Source: Chloroflexota bacterium
GTDB lineage: Bacteria > Chloroflexota > Dehalococcoidia > SM23-28-2 > RBG-16-64-32
Direction: 5' to 3'
Length of the DNA stretch: 22,872 bases
NCBI GenBank assembly: GCA_022565075.1
Contig: JADFKG010000011.1
Coordinates: forward strand, 1 to 22,872
Position 1 is the first letter of the stretch. Each line of letters begins with the position of its first letter. Below are positions 14,792 to 22,560 of this stretch, piece after piece. Below the pieces are notes generated by a model. It was not told where the DNA came from, did not search any database, and saw only the letters and a program-made list of their open reading frames with translations. The translations under genes were made by a program, and so were the position numbers.

Positions 14792-15382
14792 ATGACACAG
14801 GCACAGGAGAGCGTCGTGACGCGAGAGCGGTTCGACAGCGGCCTCACGTATGACGCCTGGATGAAGCACATCCAGCGCAACATCCCGAAGTTCGAGTTCA
14901 ACTACGTGCAGACCACCGTACCGGCTGACACTGTCGCCGCTCTCAAGGCTCTGTCGGAAAAGGACGGCGGCCCGGTCCGCCTGCTAGTTCTCGGCGAGGA
15001 CTGGTGCCCCGACGTCTTCCGCGGGCTGCCCGTCCTCCAGCGGATGGCTGAGGCGGCCGGCTGGGACTTTCGCGCGTTCCCTCGCGACGAAAACCTCGAC
15101 ATCATGGGCGAGTTCCTGAAGCATGGCGAACATCAGTCGATCCCGACTGCCGTCTTCTACACCAAGGATCACCAGTACATCACACACTGGAGCGAGCGCC
15201 CCAGCAAGGCCGACGCCGAAATGGGCGAAGTCGGCAAGCTATTCGAAGATCTGGACGCCGAGAAGGACCGCAAGGAGATGCGCCGGCGCTACGACGAGTT
15301 CCAGCAAGGTCCTATCTGGGGCTCCTGGCGCGACGCCACGATCGAGGAGATCACGACACTGCTTCAGGAGAAGTGCGCCTGA
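14792..15382 (+). CDS. Thioredoxin-fold protein with a WCPD motif
   Basis: The 196-residue protein has a thioredoxin-like core: RLLVLGEDWCPDVFRGLPVLQRMAEAAGWDFRAFPRDENLDIMGEFL, then HQSIPTAVFYTKDH with a cis-Pro-like IPT. This matches the Thioredoxin_9 type of family. The usual CxxC is reduced to a single cysteine (Cys72 in WCPD), so ordinary dithiol exchange is unlikely; a peroxidase-like or binding role is possible. No signal peptide is seen, so it should be cytosolic. AAGGAGG 5 nt before the ATG is one of the strongest ribosome sites in the window and fixes the start against longer frames that overlap mazG. Its stop is 1 nt from that of the convergent cupredoxin gene. Confidence 0.8.
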   Translation: MTQAQESVVTRERFDSGLTYDAWMKHIQRNIPKFEFNYVQTTVPADTVAALKALSEKDGGPVRLLVLGEDWCPDVFRGLPVLQRMAEAAGWDFRAFPRDENLDIMGEFLKHGEHQSIPTAVFYTKDHQYITHWSERPSKADAEMGEVGKLFEDLDAEKDRKEMRRRYDEFQQGPIWGSWRDATIEEITTLLQEKCA

Positions 15383-15383
15383 G

Positions 15384-15989
15384 TCAGCGCCGCCGGGCGG
15401 CATAAAGCGCCGCGGCACCGGCCACAGCCAGAACACCTCCCAGCGCCAGGACCAGCGCCTGCAGCGGAAGGCCAACAGGCGGCGGTTCGCCGCCGGACGT
15501 TGGCACGGCCGCCGGGCTCGCCACCGGCGAAACGCCACCCGTTGCGTCAGCAGTCGGCGAAACAGCACCAGTTGCATCAGGCGTCGGTGTCGGCGTGTCA
15601 GTCGCCGCGGCGACGACAGAGATGACGCCGCGCATATCCGTCGGATGGATGGCGCAGTAGTAGGCGACGTCACCGGCCGTGTCGAACGTCTGGGAGAAAG
15701 TCGTGGTGGCCTCCAGCAGGCCGGAATCGAAGCCGCCGGCCACCGGACAGGTAGTATACGTCGCATCGCACTCAGTCACCGTGTGTATGCCCTGCACGAC
15801 GTTCCAGGTGACGGTGTCGCCGACCGTTATCGTCGTCGTACAGACGCCGTCTCCGAACGAGGGCGCACAAAAGTAGTTGCTGCCGGCCTCGATCTGCTCG
15901 ATGGCTGCGCCGGCTGGTTGTGCGGCGACCCAGGCGACGCCGCCCGCCAGGAACGCGGCGCTGACAACGGAAACGAGAACGTTACGCAT
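15384..15989 (-). CDS. Secreted plastocyanin-like cupredoxin with C-terminal anchor
   Basis: This 201-residue protein has a signal peptide (about 1-29, AAQPAGAA near the cleavage site). A cupredoxin domain (30-127) carries type-1 copper ligands His69 (GIHTV), Cys112, His115 and Met119 (YYCAIHPTDMRG). A Thr/Pro/Ala-rich linker holds a short repeat (DATGAVSP / DATGGVSP), and a transmembrane helix (about 175-197) ends in ARRR. It probably carries electrons outside the membrane; Cys41/Cys50 and Cys74/Cys81 could form disulfides. The ATG at 15989 follows GAGGAGG by 6 nt. The TTG further upstream lies inside that ribosome site and is rejected. The anchor architecture resembles that of the large surface protein at 1080-3203. 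Confidence 0.9.
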   Translation of the reverse strand: MRNVLVSVVSAAFLAGGVAWVAAQPAGAAIEQIEAGSNYFCAPSFGDGVCTTTITVGDTVTWNVVQGIHTVTECDATYTTCPVAGGFDSGLLEATTTFSQTFDTAGDVAYYCAIHPTDMRGVISVVAAATDTPTPTPDATGAVSPTADATGGVSPVASPAAVPTSGGEPPPVGLPLQALVLALGGVLAVAGAAALYAARRR

Positions 15990-16059
15990 GCGGAGCCTCC
16001 TCAATCACCAACGGAGCATACGACATCGCCGCCGCATCGGCCCCCATTCAACACAAAGC

Positions 16060-16116
16060 ACGAGAGGCAGCCCGCCCCAGACTGCCTCTCGTTATATCCG
16101 CCTTATTTCAGGCGGA
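16060..16116. terminator. Two adjacent hairpins, probable terminator
   Basis: ACGAGAGGCAG (16060-16070) pairs perfectly with CTGCCTCTCGT (16082-16092), an 11-bp stem with an 11-nt loop. TCCGCCT (16097-16103) pairs with AGGCGGA (16110-16116), a 7-bp stem with a 6-nt loop. On the minus strand the larger hairpin is last and is followed by TGCTTTGTGTT, a fairly T-rich tract, so it may end transcripts from mscS or from the TATAAT at 16229. On the plus strand it is followed by TTATAT. Confidence 0.55.
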
Positions 16117-16375
16117 CCAGAAGGAGGTCGCCCTCGAATTGTCAAACCTTGCTGAGTAGAACGCCATCGTTCGCGAAAAGGTTAACCGAAATGGTAATGA
16201 GATTTGGCGTTTTACTCGTCGCTGTCCAATTATAGTTTACCGATTCCGGTCTCCATATGTTAGGACGGCGCGGCTATTCAACTGTTACAACACCTAACAC
16301 CCGACTTCGTTTCAGTCGCGTGATTACAGCGGTCTATAGTCGCGCCACGAAGGAGGAACCGCGAGGGTCTACGGG
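16117..16375. other. AT-rich non-coding interval downstream of mscS
   Basis: No gene was found here. The stretch from about 16150 to 16340 is clearly richer in A and T than its surroundings. It holds promoter-like hexamers on both strands (minus TATAAT at 16229-16234, plus TATAGT at 16334-16339), and AAGGAGGAA at 16350-16358 has no nearby start codon. A 14-codon frame at 16192-16236 (MVMRFGVLLVAVQL) resembles a signal peptide but stops at once. Confidence 0.45.
16229..16234 (-). promoter_or_regulatory. Candidate -10 for a small RNA or long cupredoxin leader
   Basis: Minus-strand TATAAT in an AT-rich setting. A transcript would start near 16222 and meet the hairpins at 16116-16060 after about 105-160 nt, before the cupredoxin gene. 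No convincing -35 is visible. Confidence 0.35.
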
Positions 16376-17398
16376 CTACTTGCCGCCCTCGCCCTGGCTA
16401 CCCTCGCTTCCCTCACTCGGCAAGCGGTGCAGAATATCCGGATCTGGGCCTGGGCCCGTGCCCTTCGGTAGCGACACGTCCTCACCCCGCGCCAGGCGCA
16501 CGTCGGCCGGAAGTCCGGCCGACTTCGCCTCATGCACCATCACCCGGTGCGGGAAGGGAATCTCGATCCCCTCTTCGTCGAAGCGGCGCTTCAGCCGCCG
16601 TCGCAGCTCACCCATCACTTCCCACTGCCGGATCGGCTGCACGTCGCCCAGGATCTTGATGTCGATGCCAGACTCGCCGAACGAATCGACCCGCAGTGAC
16701 TTGGGCGGCGTGATAATCACGGACTTCCAGTCCTCGTCCGCCGCCAGCTCTTCGCCCACCTCATTGATCACCTGCATCACGTGATCCAGATCTTCCGCAT
16801 ACGACACCGAGACGTTGAGGTTCACGCGTGAGTACTCCTGCGTCATGTTGCTCGAGACCACGATCTCGCCGTTGGGAACGTAGTGCACGGTCCCGTCAAG
16901 GTCGCGGAGCACCGTTCGCCGCAGGCCAATGTCCTGGACAACGCCCGTCTTGCCGGCGATCTCCACCACGTCGCCCTTGCCGTACTGGTTGTCGATGAGG
17001 ATGAACATGCCGGATATGATGTCTTTCACCAGGCTCTGTGCACCGAAGCCAACAGCGATACCGGCGATGCCCAGGCCGGCCAGCAGCGGGCCGATGTTCA
17101 CGCCGAACTCGGGAAGAGTCGTGAAGAATCCCAGGATGATGAGCAGCGTGGCGCCGGTCCGGGTGAAGACGTGGATCAGCGTCTCCGCCCGCTGCTCGAT
17201 CTCCTCTTGCGGCTTCCCGGCCAACCGCGTCTGCGTGGTCACACGCACGAGCCGCGGGACGATGACGTTGATCGCGATGATTGCGATGATCACGAATATC
17301 GCGATGCCGCCGATCGTTAGGCCATGGTCGAGGCCCCAGTCTTCGAGTCTGTCCACCGTCGATCTGCCAGGCGTGTCAATCTGCAAGAGGAAGAACAA
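16376..17398 (-). CDS. mscS: MscS-family mechanosensitive channel
   Basis: A 340-residue small-conductance mechanosensitive channel that releases solutes on hypo-osmotic shock. Helices lie near residues 27-49 and 81-97, and the pore helix TM3 is the Gly/Ala-rich GPLLAGLGIAGIAVGFGAQSLVKDIISGMFI (103-133). The beta domain follows with GDVVEIAGKTGVVQDIGLRRTVLRDLDGTVHYVPNG, then the C-terminal domain with GIEIPFPHRVMVHE. The last 45 residues are a Gly/Glu/Pro-rich tail beyond the family core. The TTG start at 17398 is supported by AAAGGAG 7 nt upstream, and no ATG is available before TM1. It diverges from the methyltransferase gene across 74 nt. Confidence 0.92.
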   Translation of the reverse strand: MFFLLQIDTPGRSTVDRLEDWGLDHGLTIGGIAIFVIIAIIAINVIVPRLVRVTTQTRLAGKPQEEIEQRAETLIHVFTRTGATLLIILGFFTTLPEFGVNIGPLLAGLGIAGIAVGFGAQSLVKDIISGMFILIDNQYGKGDVVEIAGKTGVVQDIGLRRTVLRDLDGTVHYVPNGEIVVSSNMTQEYSRVNLNVSVSYAEDLDHVMQVINEVGEELAADEDWKSVIITPPKSLRVDSFGESGIDIKILGDVQPIRQWEVMGELRRRLKRRFDEEGIEIPFPHRVMVHEAKSAGLPADVRLARGEDVSLPKGTGPGPDPDILHRLPSEGSEGSQGEGGK

Positions 17399-17459
17399 GG
17401 GTCATCTCCTTTCGACTCGCCTAAAGGCTAGGCAATCAGCGGTCGCGAGGCAAATCCGG

Positions 17460-17465
17460 CATACT
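17460..17465 (+). promoter_or_regulatory. Weak -10 (CATACT) before the methyltransferase gene
   Basis: CATACT ends 7 nt before the ATG at 17473, the same spacing as TATCAT to mazG, and no Shine-Dalgarno is present. The first base departs from consensus and no -35 is clear, so this is only a candidate. Confidence 0.3.
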
Positions 17466-17472
17466 GTCCCAC

Positions 17473-18042
17473 ATGAACTTGTTCCACCGCTGGTACTGCC
17501 GGTCAGACGGCTGGGCCCGTATCGTCAAGGAGCGCATGCTGCCGGCCATCCTCAAGGATGTCGACCTGGGCGAGAACGTGATCGAGATCGGACCCGGGCC
17601 TGGCCGAACCACGGAGTGGCTGAGCGAACGCGTGCCGCGCCTAACCGCTGTCGAAATCGACCCCGATCTCGCACGCAAGCTCAAGGCGCGAATGGCCGGC
17701 ACCAACGTCACCGTGGTGGAAGGCGACGCGACCAGGCTGACGATGGGCGACAATGAGTTCTCGGGCGCGGTCTGCTTCACGATGCTCCACCACGTCCCCT
17801 CGCCGGAGCTGCAAGACCGCCTATTCTCTGAGGTCTGCCGCGTACTTCGGCCCGGCGGCAGCTATGTCGGATCCGACAGCACGCCAAGCTTCTTCTGGCG
17901 CCTCGTGCACATCGCCGACACCGCCGTGCCAATCGATCCGGAGACACTTCGGCCGCGGCTGGAGGCGGCTGGCTTCACGGACATCTCTGTCAGCGTCAGA
18001 AAAGAGAGCGGGCTCAGCTTCCGCGCACGGAAGCCCGCCTAA
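17473..18042 (+). CDS. Class I SAM-dependent methyltransferase
   Basis: A 189-residue Rossmann-fold methyltransferase. Motif I is VIEIGPGPGRTTEWL (36-50), the acidic residue that binds the SAM ribose is in VEIDPDLA (Glu61), and the motif IV/V region is CFTMLHHVPSPE followed by RVLRPGGSYVGSD. This matches the Methyltransf_11/25 type. The N-terminus MNLFHRWYCRSDGWARIVKERMLPAIL resembles annotated phospholipid or small-molecule methyltransferases, but the substrate cannot be read. The final TAA overlaps the convergent esterase stop codon, with 4 nt shared between the genes. Confidence 0.88.
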   Translation: MNLFHRWYCRSDGWARIVKERMLPAILKDVDLGENVIEIGPGPGRTTEWLSERVPRLTAVEIDPDLARKLKARMAGTNVTVVEGDATRLTMGDNEFSGAVCFTMLHHVPSPELQDRLFSEVCRVLRPGGSYVGSDSTPSFFWRLVHIADTAVPIDPETLRPRLEAAGFTDISVSVRKESGLSFRARKPA

Positions 18043-19220
18043 ACAGACTCGTAGATCGCGTTGAACATCCCGCGCAACCGTGGGTCATCCCGGGTCTCCG
18101 GGTTCGGAATCATCATCTTGTTCATCACGTAGCCCACGCCGTACCTCGCTTCCGGGTCGGCGATGCCGAACGAGCCACCCATCCCGAAGTGCCCGAACGT
18201 CGTGCCGTTGGGGCTGATCGGGAACTCCGGTATGTCCAGTATGAAGCCGAGCCCAAACCGCGTTGGGAAGAGCAAGACCGCGTCCTGACCCTGCGACTGC
18301 GTCTGTGTCGCCATCTCGATCGTCTCCGGCTTCAGCACCTGGGTGCCGTCCAGCGTTCCGCCCGTGGCCAGAGCGCCGTAGAGACGCGCCAGGGAGCGAG
18401 CTGTGCCGTGGCCGTTTGCCGCCGGCACCTCGGCGGCGCGCCATTCTCGCGTGTTCATGTACAGCGGGTTGACCATCATCAGCGGCGAGACCATAAACGC
18501 TTTGAACGTCAGCGAAGATGGGTCGAGCATCGCCTTCACGAGTGGATGGTCAGTCTTCGAAAGATCCGGCAACGGCGCCGGGATCATCGTTGCGCAGCGC
18601 CCGTCCAGCTCCTCGCCGAAGCCGATATGGAAATCAAGACCAAGCGGCTCGGCGAACTCCTCGCGCCAGTACGTTCCAACGGTCTTACCGCTGACTCGCC
18701 GGATCACCTCGCCGACTAGCGACCCAAAAGTCACCGCGTGATAGCCGAACTGCGAGCCCGGCTCCCAGAACGGCTTCTGCGCCGCCAGCGCCTCGGACAG
18801 CGGCTCCCATTCGTAGGCCTTCTCCACCGGGATCATCGAGTCGATGCCGGGCAAGCCGGCCTGGTGGCTCATGATCTGGCGCACCGTGATGGCCTCTTTG
18901 CCCGCGGCCGCGAACTCCGGCCAGTACTTCGCGACGGGCGCATCGACGTCCAGCTTGCCTTGCTCGATTAGCCGCAGCGCGCAGATCGTCGTGATGCCCT
19001 TCGTCGTCGAGAACGTGTTGACGATCGTGTCCTCTTCCCACGGACGGGAGAGCGCACCGTCGACGTGGCCTCCCCAGACGTCAACGACCGTCTCACCGTC
19101 GACGACGAGCGAGAGCGCCGCACCTATCTCCCCGTGCTCCTCGAAGTTGCGCTCAAAAGCATCGCGTACGCGCTCGTAGCCGGGCTTGCAGATGCCGTGG
19201 ATCTCCGTCGCTGTGGTCAT
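18039..19220 (-). CDS. Beta-lactamase-family serine hydrolase (family VIII esterase type)
   Basis: The 393-residue protein has the class C beta-lactamase/EstB fold. The nucleophile motif SxxK is STTK (Ser71, Lys74), the tyrosine motif is FGYHAV (Tyr160), and HFGMGG (344-349) takes the place of the KTG box. No signal peptide is present, so it is probably cytosolic and a carboxylesterase or peptidase-like enzyme, not an antibiotic-resistance beta-lactamase. GGGAGGA lies 4-5 nt before the ATG at 19220. A minus-strand TAGAAT at 19248-19253 may be its -10 and overlaps the stop of the GNAT remnant upstream. The natural substrate is unknown. Confidence 0.9.
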   Translation of the reverse strand: MTTATEIHGICKPGYERVRDAFERNFEEHGEIGAALSLVVDGETVVDVWGGHVDGALSRPWEEDTIVNTFSTTKGITTICALRLIEQGKLDVDAPVAKYWPEFAAAGKEAITVRQIMSHQAGLPGIDSMIPVEKAYEWEPLSEALAAQKPFWEPGSQFGYHAVTFGSLVGEVIRRVSGKTVGTYWREEFAEPLGLDFHIGFGEELDGRCATMIPAPLPDLSKTDHPLVKAMLDPSSLTFKAFMVSPLMMVNPLYMNTREWRAAEVPAANGHGTARSLARLYGALATGGTLDGTQVLKPETIEMATQTQSQGQDAVLLFPTRFGLGFILDIPEFPISPNGTTFGHFGMGGSFGIADPEARYGVGYVMNKMMIPNPETRDDPRLRGMFNAIYESV

Positions 19221-19250
19221 AGATTCCTCCCGATGTTTCGTGTTTCCATT

Positions 19251-19378
19251 CTACGACAGGCGCACGTGATCGTACTCCGCCATACGCTCGAAGCCCAACC
19301 GCTCGTAGTAGGCGCACCGCGGCGCGTCGGCACCGCTACACCGTCGGCGTCGGCCGCCTCTGCCCGCCGTATCTCCAC
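19251..19378 (-). pseudogene. GNAT acetyltransferase remnant with its middle deleted
   Basis: Two GNAT pieces lie within 128 bp in different frames. From GTG at 19378 the sequence reads VEIRRAEAADADGVAV, a typical GNAT start. A shifted frame then reads RCAYYERLGFERMAEYDHVRLS and stops at TAG 19253-19251, a typical GNAT C-terminus. About 110-130 central residues, including the acetyl-CoA loop, are absent, and the two ends are out of frame. The GTG overlaps the pcrA stop by 1 nt (TAGTG), so the lost gene was probably translated from the pcrA message. The final bases also form a possible -10 for the esterase gene. Confidence 0.75.
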
Positions 19379-21606
19379 TACGCCTCGATCTTCTCGAGCG
19401 GCGCGAAGCTCAACAGCAGCTTCTTGATGCCCGCCTCGCCCTGGAACGCGATAACCACCTGGTAGTCCATCCCCGAAGGCTCCGACGAGACGACGATTCC
19501 CTCGCCGAACTTCGGGTGGCGCACGCGGTCACCGGCTGCGAAAGAGTCCGCCGGGACCGCCGGGGTCTCGGCATCGTCGCGCGCGACGTGGCGATAGCGC
19601 CGGGGAGTCAACATCTCGGCCTGCGCCGCCCGCTCGCTCTGCGTCACCAGGTCCGGCGGGATGTCGGCGAGGAATCGCGACGGCGGGTTGTGCCCACCGA
19701 ACGCGCGCCGGAACGCCCGTACCAGATAGAGCCGCTGCTTGGCGCGCGTCATGCCGACGTAGCAGAGGCGCCGCTCTTCCTCCAGCTGCTCAGGATTTCC
19801 ACTCTCCAGCGACCGCATGTGTGGCAGAATCCCCTCCTCCAGCCCGGCGATGAAGACGACCGGAAACTCCAGCCCCTTCGCCGCGTGAAGTGTGATCAGA
19901 GTGACGGAGTCCGACGCGTCCATCTCGTCGACGTCCGTTATCAGCGCCACGTCCTCCAGGAACGACGCCAGCGCGTGTTCCGACTTCAGCTCGTCATACT
20001 GCAGCACGACAGCTCGCAGCTCCTGCACGTTCTCCCAGCGGTCCTCGCCATCCTCGTCGGCCATGATGTACGGCTTGTAGTCCGTCCGGTCGATCAGCGT
20101 ATCCAGCAACGCCGATAGCGTCTCCGTCTTCGAAAGCTCAATCAGCTCGTTCACCAGGCCCAGGAACAGCAACAGCGCACCGGCTGTCCGCTTCCGGAAC
20201 GGGTGCGCGCTGGTCGGCCCATCCACCGCGTCAGGCGAATCACGCTCCGTCTCCGCGACGACCTGTAGCGCCGCGTACGGCGGAATCTTCTTCTCTCGGG
20301 ACCAACGGGCCAGCTCGGCGAGCGTCCGGTCGCCGATGCCGCGGGACGGCTTGTTAATCACGCGCATCATGGCCACGGCATCGAACGGGTTCTGGATGAG
20401 GCGCAAGTAGGCCAACAGATCCTTCACCTCGCGACGCTCATAGAATCGGGTGCCGCCGATCAGCCGGTACGGAACGCTCCTCCGCACTAGCGCCTCTTCC
20501 ATCGGCCGCGACTGAGCGTTCGTGCGGTACATGACGGCGACGTCTCGGTACGCTACATCGTTTTCACGAACGAGGCGCTGTATCTCCTCCGTCACGAACG
20601 TCGCCTCGTCCTCGTGGTCGTAAGCCTCGTGGACGACGACCGGCAGCCCGGCCGCGTTCTCCGTCCAGAGGTTCTTCTCCTTGCGCTGCTTGTTGAGCGA
20701 GATCACCGAGTGCGCCGTGTCGAGGATCGTCTGCGTCGAGCGGTAGTTCTGGTCGAGGATCACGACCTTCGTGTCCGGAAAGTCATTCTCGAAGTTGAGG
20801 ATGTTGCGAATATCCGCTGCGCGCCAGGCGTAGATCGATTGGTCAGGGTCGCCGACGACGCAGATGTTGCCGTGCGCGGAGGCCCACTGCTTGGCCAGGA
20901 TATACTGCGCGATATTCGTGTCCTGGAACTCGTCGATGTGCACGTAGCCCCAGCGCTCCGCATACTTCTCCAGCACGTCCTGCCGTTCCTGGTACAGCTC
21001 CACCACCTTCAGCAAGATGTCGTCGAAGTCCAGCGCGTTGCTCTCTTCAAGTAGCTCCTGGTAGCGCAGGTAGACGCGCGAGGTGACCTCCTGGAAGTAG
21101 TCGGCGACCAGCGCTGCGAACTGGCGCGGCCCCTGCAGCTCGCTCTTCGCTCTCGAGATCGCCGACAGCACCGCGCGCGGCGCCACGCGCTTCGAGTCCA
21201 GGCCCATGTCGGCGAGCGCGCGCTTCACGGCTGCGATCTGGTCCGAGCTGTCATAGATCGTGAACGATCGCTCGATGCCGACCGCCTCGCCGTCGACTCG
21301 CAGAATGCGCGCACAGACCCCGTGAAAGGTGCCCAATGTTATGTCACTCCCCGCCTCCTCGCCTACGAGCGCGTGTACTCGGTCGCGCATCTCTTTCGCG
21401 GCCTTGTTCGTGAACGTTACGGCGAGGATCCGCCGCGGGTGGACACGCTTCTCGCGCACGAGATAGGCGATGCGGTGCGCGATGACTCGCGTCTTGCCGG
21501 AGCCGGGCCCCGCCAGGATGAGCAGCGCGCCCTCGGTGGTCTCTACAGCCTCTCGCTGGCGTGGGTTCAGGTTCGCAAGAATGGATTTCTTCGTCGGGGC
21601 GGACAT
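19378..21606 (-). CDS. pcrA: ATP-dependent DNA helicase PcrA/UvrD
   Basis: SF1A 3'-5' helicase acting in nucleotide-excision and mismatch repair and in clearing RecA or transcription complexes. Visible motifs are the Q motif NLNPRQREAV (12-21), Walker A GPGSGKT (33-39), LAVTFTNKAAKEM (Ia), DEFQDTN (225-231), GDPDQSIYAWR (252-262), VTLITLHAAKGLEFPVVFIAG and CYVGMTRAKQRLYL. The C-terminal AGDRVRHPKFGEGIVVSSE...VVIAFQGEAGIKKLLLSFAPLEKI is the Tudor-like RNA polymerase-binding domain of PcrA/UvrD. ATG at 21606 gives 742 residues. A frame extending upstream to 21666 would cross TATCAT, 10 nt before this ATG, and adds no conserved sequence. Confidence 0.95.
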   Translation of the reverse strand: MSAPTKKSILANLNPRQREAVETTEGALLILAGPGSGKTRVIAHRIAYLVREKRVHPRRILAVTFTNKAAKEMRDRVHALVGEEAGSDITLGTFHGVCARILRVDGEAVGIERSFTIYDSSDQIAAVKRALADMGLDSKRVAPRAVLSAISRAKSELQGPRQFAALVADYFQEVTSRVYLRYQELLEESNALDFDDILLKVVELYQERQDVLEKYAERWGYVHIDEFQDTNIAQYILAKQWASAHGNICVVGDPDQSIYAWRAADIRNILNFENDFPDTKVVILDQNYRSTQTILDTAHSVISLNKQRKEKNLWTENAAGLPVVVHEAYDHEDEATFVTEEIQRLVRENDVAYRDVAVMYRTNAQSRPMEEALVRRSVPYRLIGGTRFYERREVKDLLAYLRLIQNPFDAVAMMRVINKPSRGIGDRTLAELARWSREKKIPPYAALQVVAETERDSPDAVDGPTSAHPFRKRTAGALLLFLGLVNELIELSKTETLSALLDTLIDRTDYKPYIMADEDGEDRWENVQELRAVVLQYDELKSEHALASFLEDVALITDVDEMDASDSVTLITLHAAKGLEFPVVFIAGLEEGILPHMRSLESGNPEQLEEERRLCYVGMTRAKQRLYLVRAFRRAFGGHNPPSRFLADIPPDLVTQSERAAQAEMLTPRRYRHVARDDAETPAVPADSFAAGDRVRHPKFGEGIVVSSEPSGMDYQVVIAFQGEAGIKKLLLSFAPLEKIEA

Positions 21607-21616
21607 TCCATTACGA

Positions 21617-21622
21617 ATGATA
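21617..21622 (-). promoter_or_regulatory. TATCAT -10 ten bases before pcrA
   Basis: Minus-strand TATCAT is followed by 10 nt and then the pcrA ATG at 21606, so the leader should be 3-4 nt. No Shine-Dalgarno fits in this gap and no good -35 was seen. Confidence 0.45.
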
Positions 21623-21693
21623 CAGGCGTCCGCAGGCCCCGCGATACGCCGTAGCGGCGGCAGCAAGCGCTCGTACTGCGCGTCGCTCCGTCG

Positions 21694-22548
21694 TCAGTAC
21701 AGGATGGAGGGCATCCAGGGGCCCTGCGGCTCCTCGTACGGCCCCAGAGTCATCAGGTTCATCACCTTCTGCACCTTGCATCCAGCCGCCAGGAAGCGCC
21801 TGAACATAGCGCCCTCGGTCAGCGGGCAGAACGCCCTCGCGAACATCCCGTCCAGACCCTTCGTCGCCCCGAGAACTGTCGCTACAAGCACTTCCTCGGT
21901 CTCGCCGACGCCGTGGCCGATCAGTCCGGGGATGAAGTAGGCGACGACGCGCCCGGACTTCTCGTAGACGAACGGCTTGAACGGTCCGCCCGCCATCGAC
22001 TCCACCTCACGCCGCCGGCTGACACCGTAGATCTCGCCCGAAAGGCGCTCTATCGCCTCCATGTCGTCCGCCGTCGCCGGCCGCACTTCGGGAACGCCGA
22101 TCGGGGCCGGGACCAGCAGCGCCGCCCCAACCTTCGTGTCGAAGCCGAGCGATGCGTACAGCGACAGCGACTGCATATTGAAAGAGTCCTGCATCAACCG
22201 GACGCGCTCGATTCCGTTCTCGCGCGCATGTTGGAGCACGTCTTCCATGAGCGCTCGGCCGATCCCGTGGCCCTGCAGCGCCGGATCGATTGTGATCGGG
22301 CCGATCGCGCCGACGTCGTCGGGCGTCTCGATGAAGTTGGAGCCGACGGGCTCTCCATTCTCCAGCGCCGTGACCGAGTGGCAGTGCTCGTCGCGGATCA
22401 AGCCCGAGAGGATCATCTGCGCCATGGCGGGCGAGTCGAAGTCGCTCTCGAAGCCGTGACGCCTCGAGACGTCATCGAAGGCCCGATAGCAGATGTCGCC
22501 GAGCTTCTCGGCATCGTCCAGTTGCGCCGGGCGAATTTCTGACGTCAT
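21694..22548 (-). CDS. Two-domain GNAT-family acetyltransferase
   Basis: A 284-residue protein made of two GNAT-like halves. The N-terminal half (1-148) is complete, with MTSEIRPAQLDDAEKLGDICYRAF, motif A ITIDPALQGHGIGRALMEDVL (86-105, acetyl-CoA loop QGHGIG) and LSLYASLGFDTK. The C-terminal half (from about 152, VPEVRPATADDMEAIERLSGEIYGVSRR) lacks a recognisable QxxGxG loop and resembles the degenerate second domain of tandem GNAT proteins. ATG at 22548 is chosen because the longer frame starts with a GTG lying across TATAAT. No Shine-Dalgarno is present. The substrate is unknown. Confidence 0.85.
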   Translation of the reverse strand: MTSEIRPAQLDDAEKLGDICYRAFDDVSRRHGFESDFDSPAMAQMILSGLIRDEHCHSVTALENGEPVGSNFIETPDDVGAIGPITIDPALQGHGIGRALMEDVLQHARENGIERVRLMQDSFNMQSLSLYASLGFDTKVGAALLVPAPIGVPEVRPATADDMEAIERLSGEIYGVSRRREVESMAGGPFKPFVYEKSGRVVAYFIPGLIGHGVGETEEVLVATVLGATKGLDGMFARAFCPLTEGAMFRRFLAAGCKVQKVMNLMTLGPYEEPQGPWMPSILY

Positions 22549-22560
22549 AACTTGCCAGCG

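Noticed and set aside
16060..16160. tRNA or SRP RNA in the hairpin-containing gap
   Set aside because: No T-loop (GGTTCGAATCC type), no CCA-like acceptor stem and no SRP apical loop sequence could be found.
15123..16235. Long plus-strand frame opposite the cupredoxin gene
   Set aside because: It overlaps the thioredoxin-like gene in another frame and is antisense to a well-supported cupredoxin; the translation is Arg-rich noise.
18039..19220. Antibiotic-resistance beta-lactamase
   Set aside because: No signal peptide, the KTG box is replaced by HFGMGG, and the overall pattern fits family VIII esterases.
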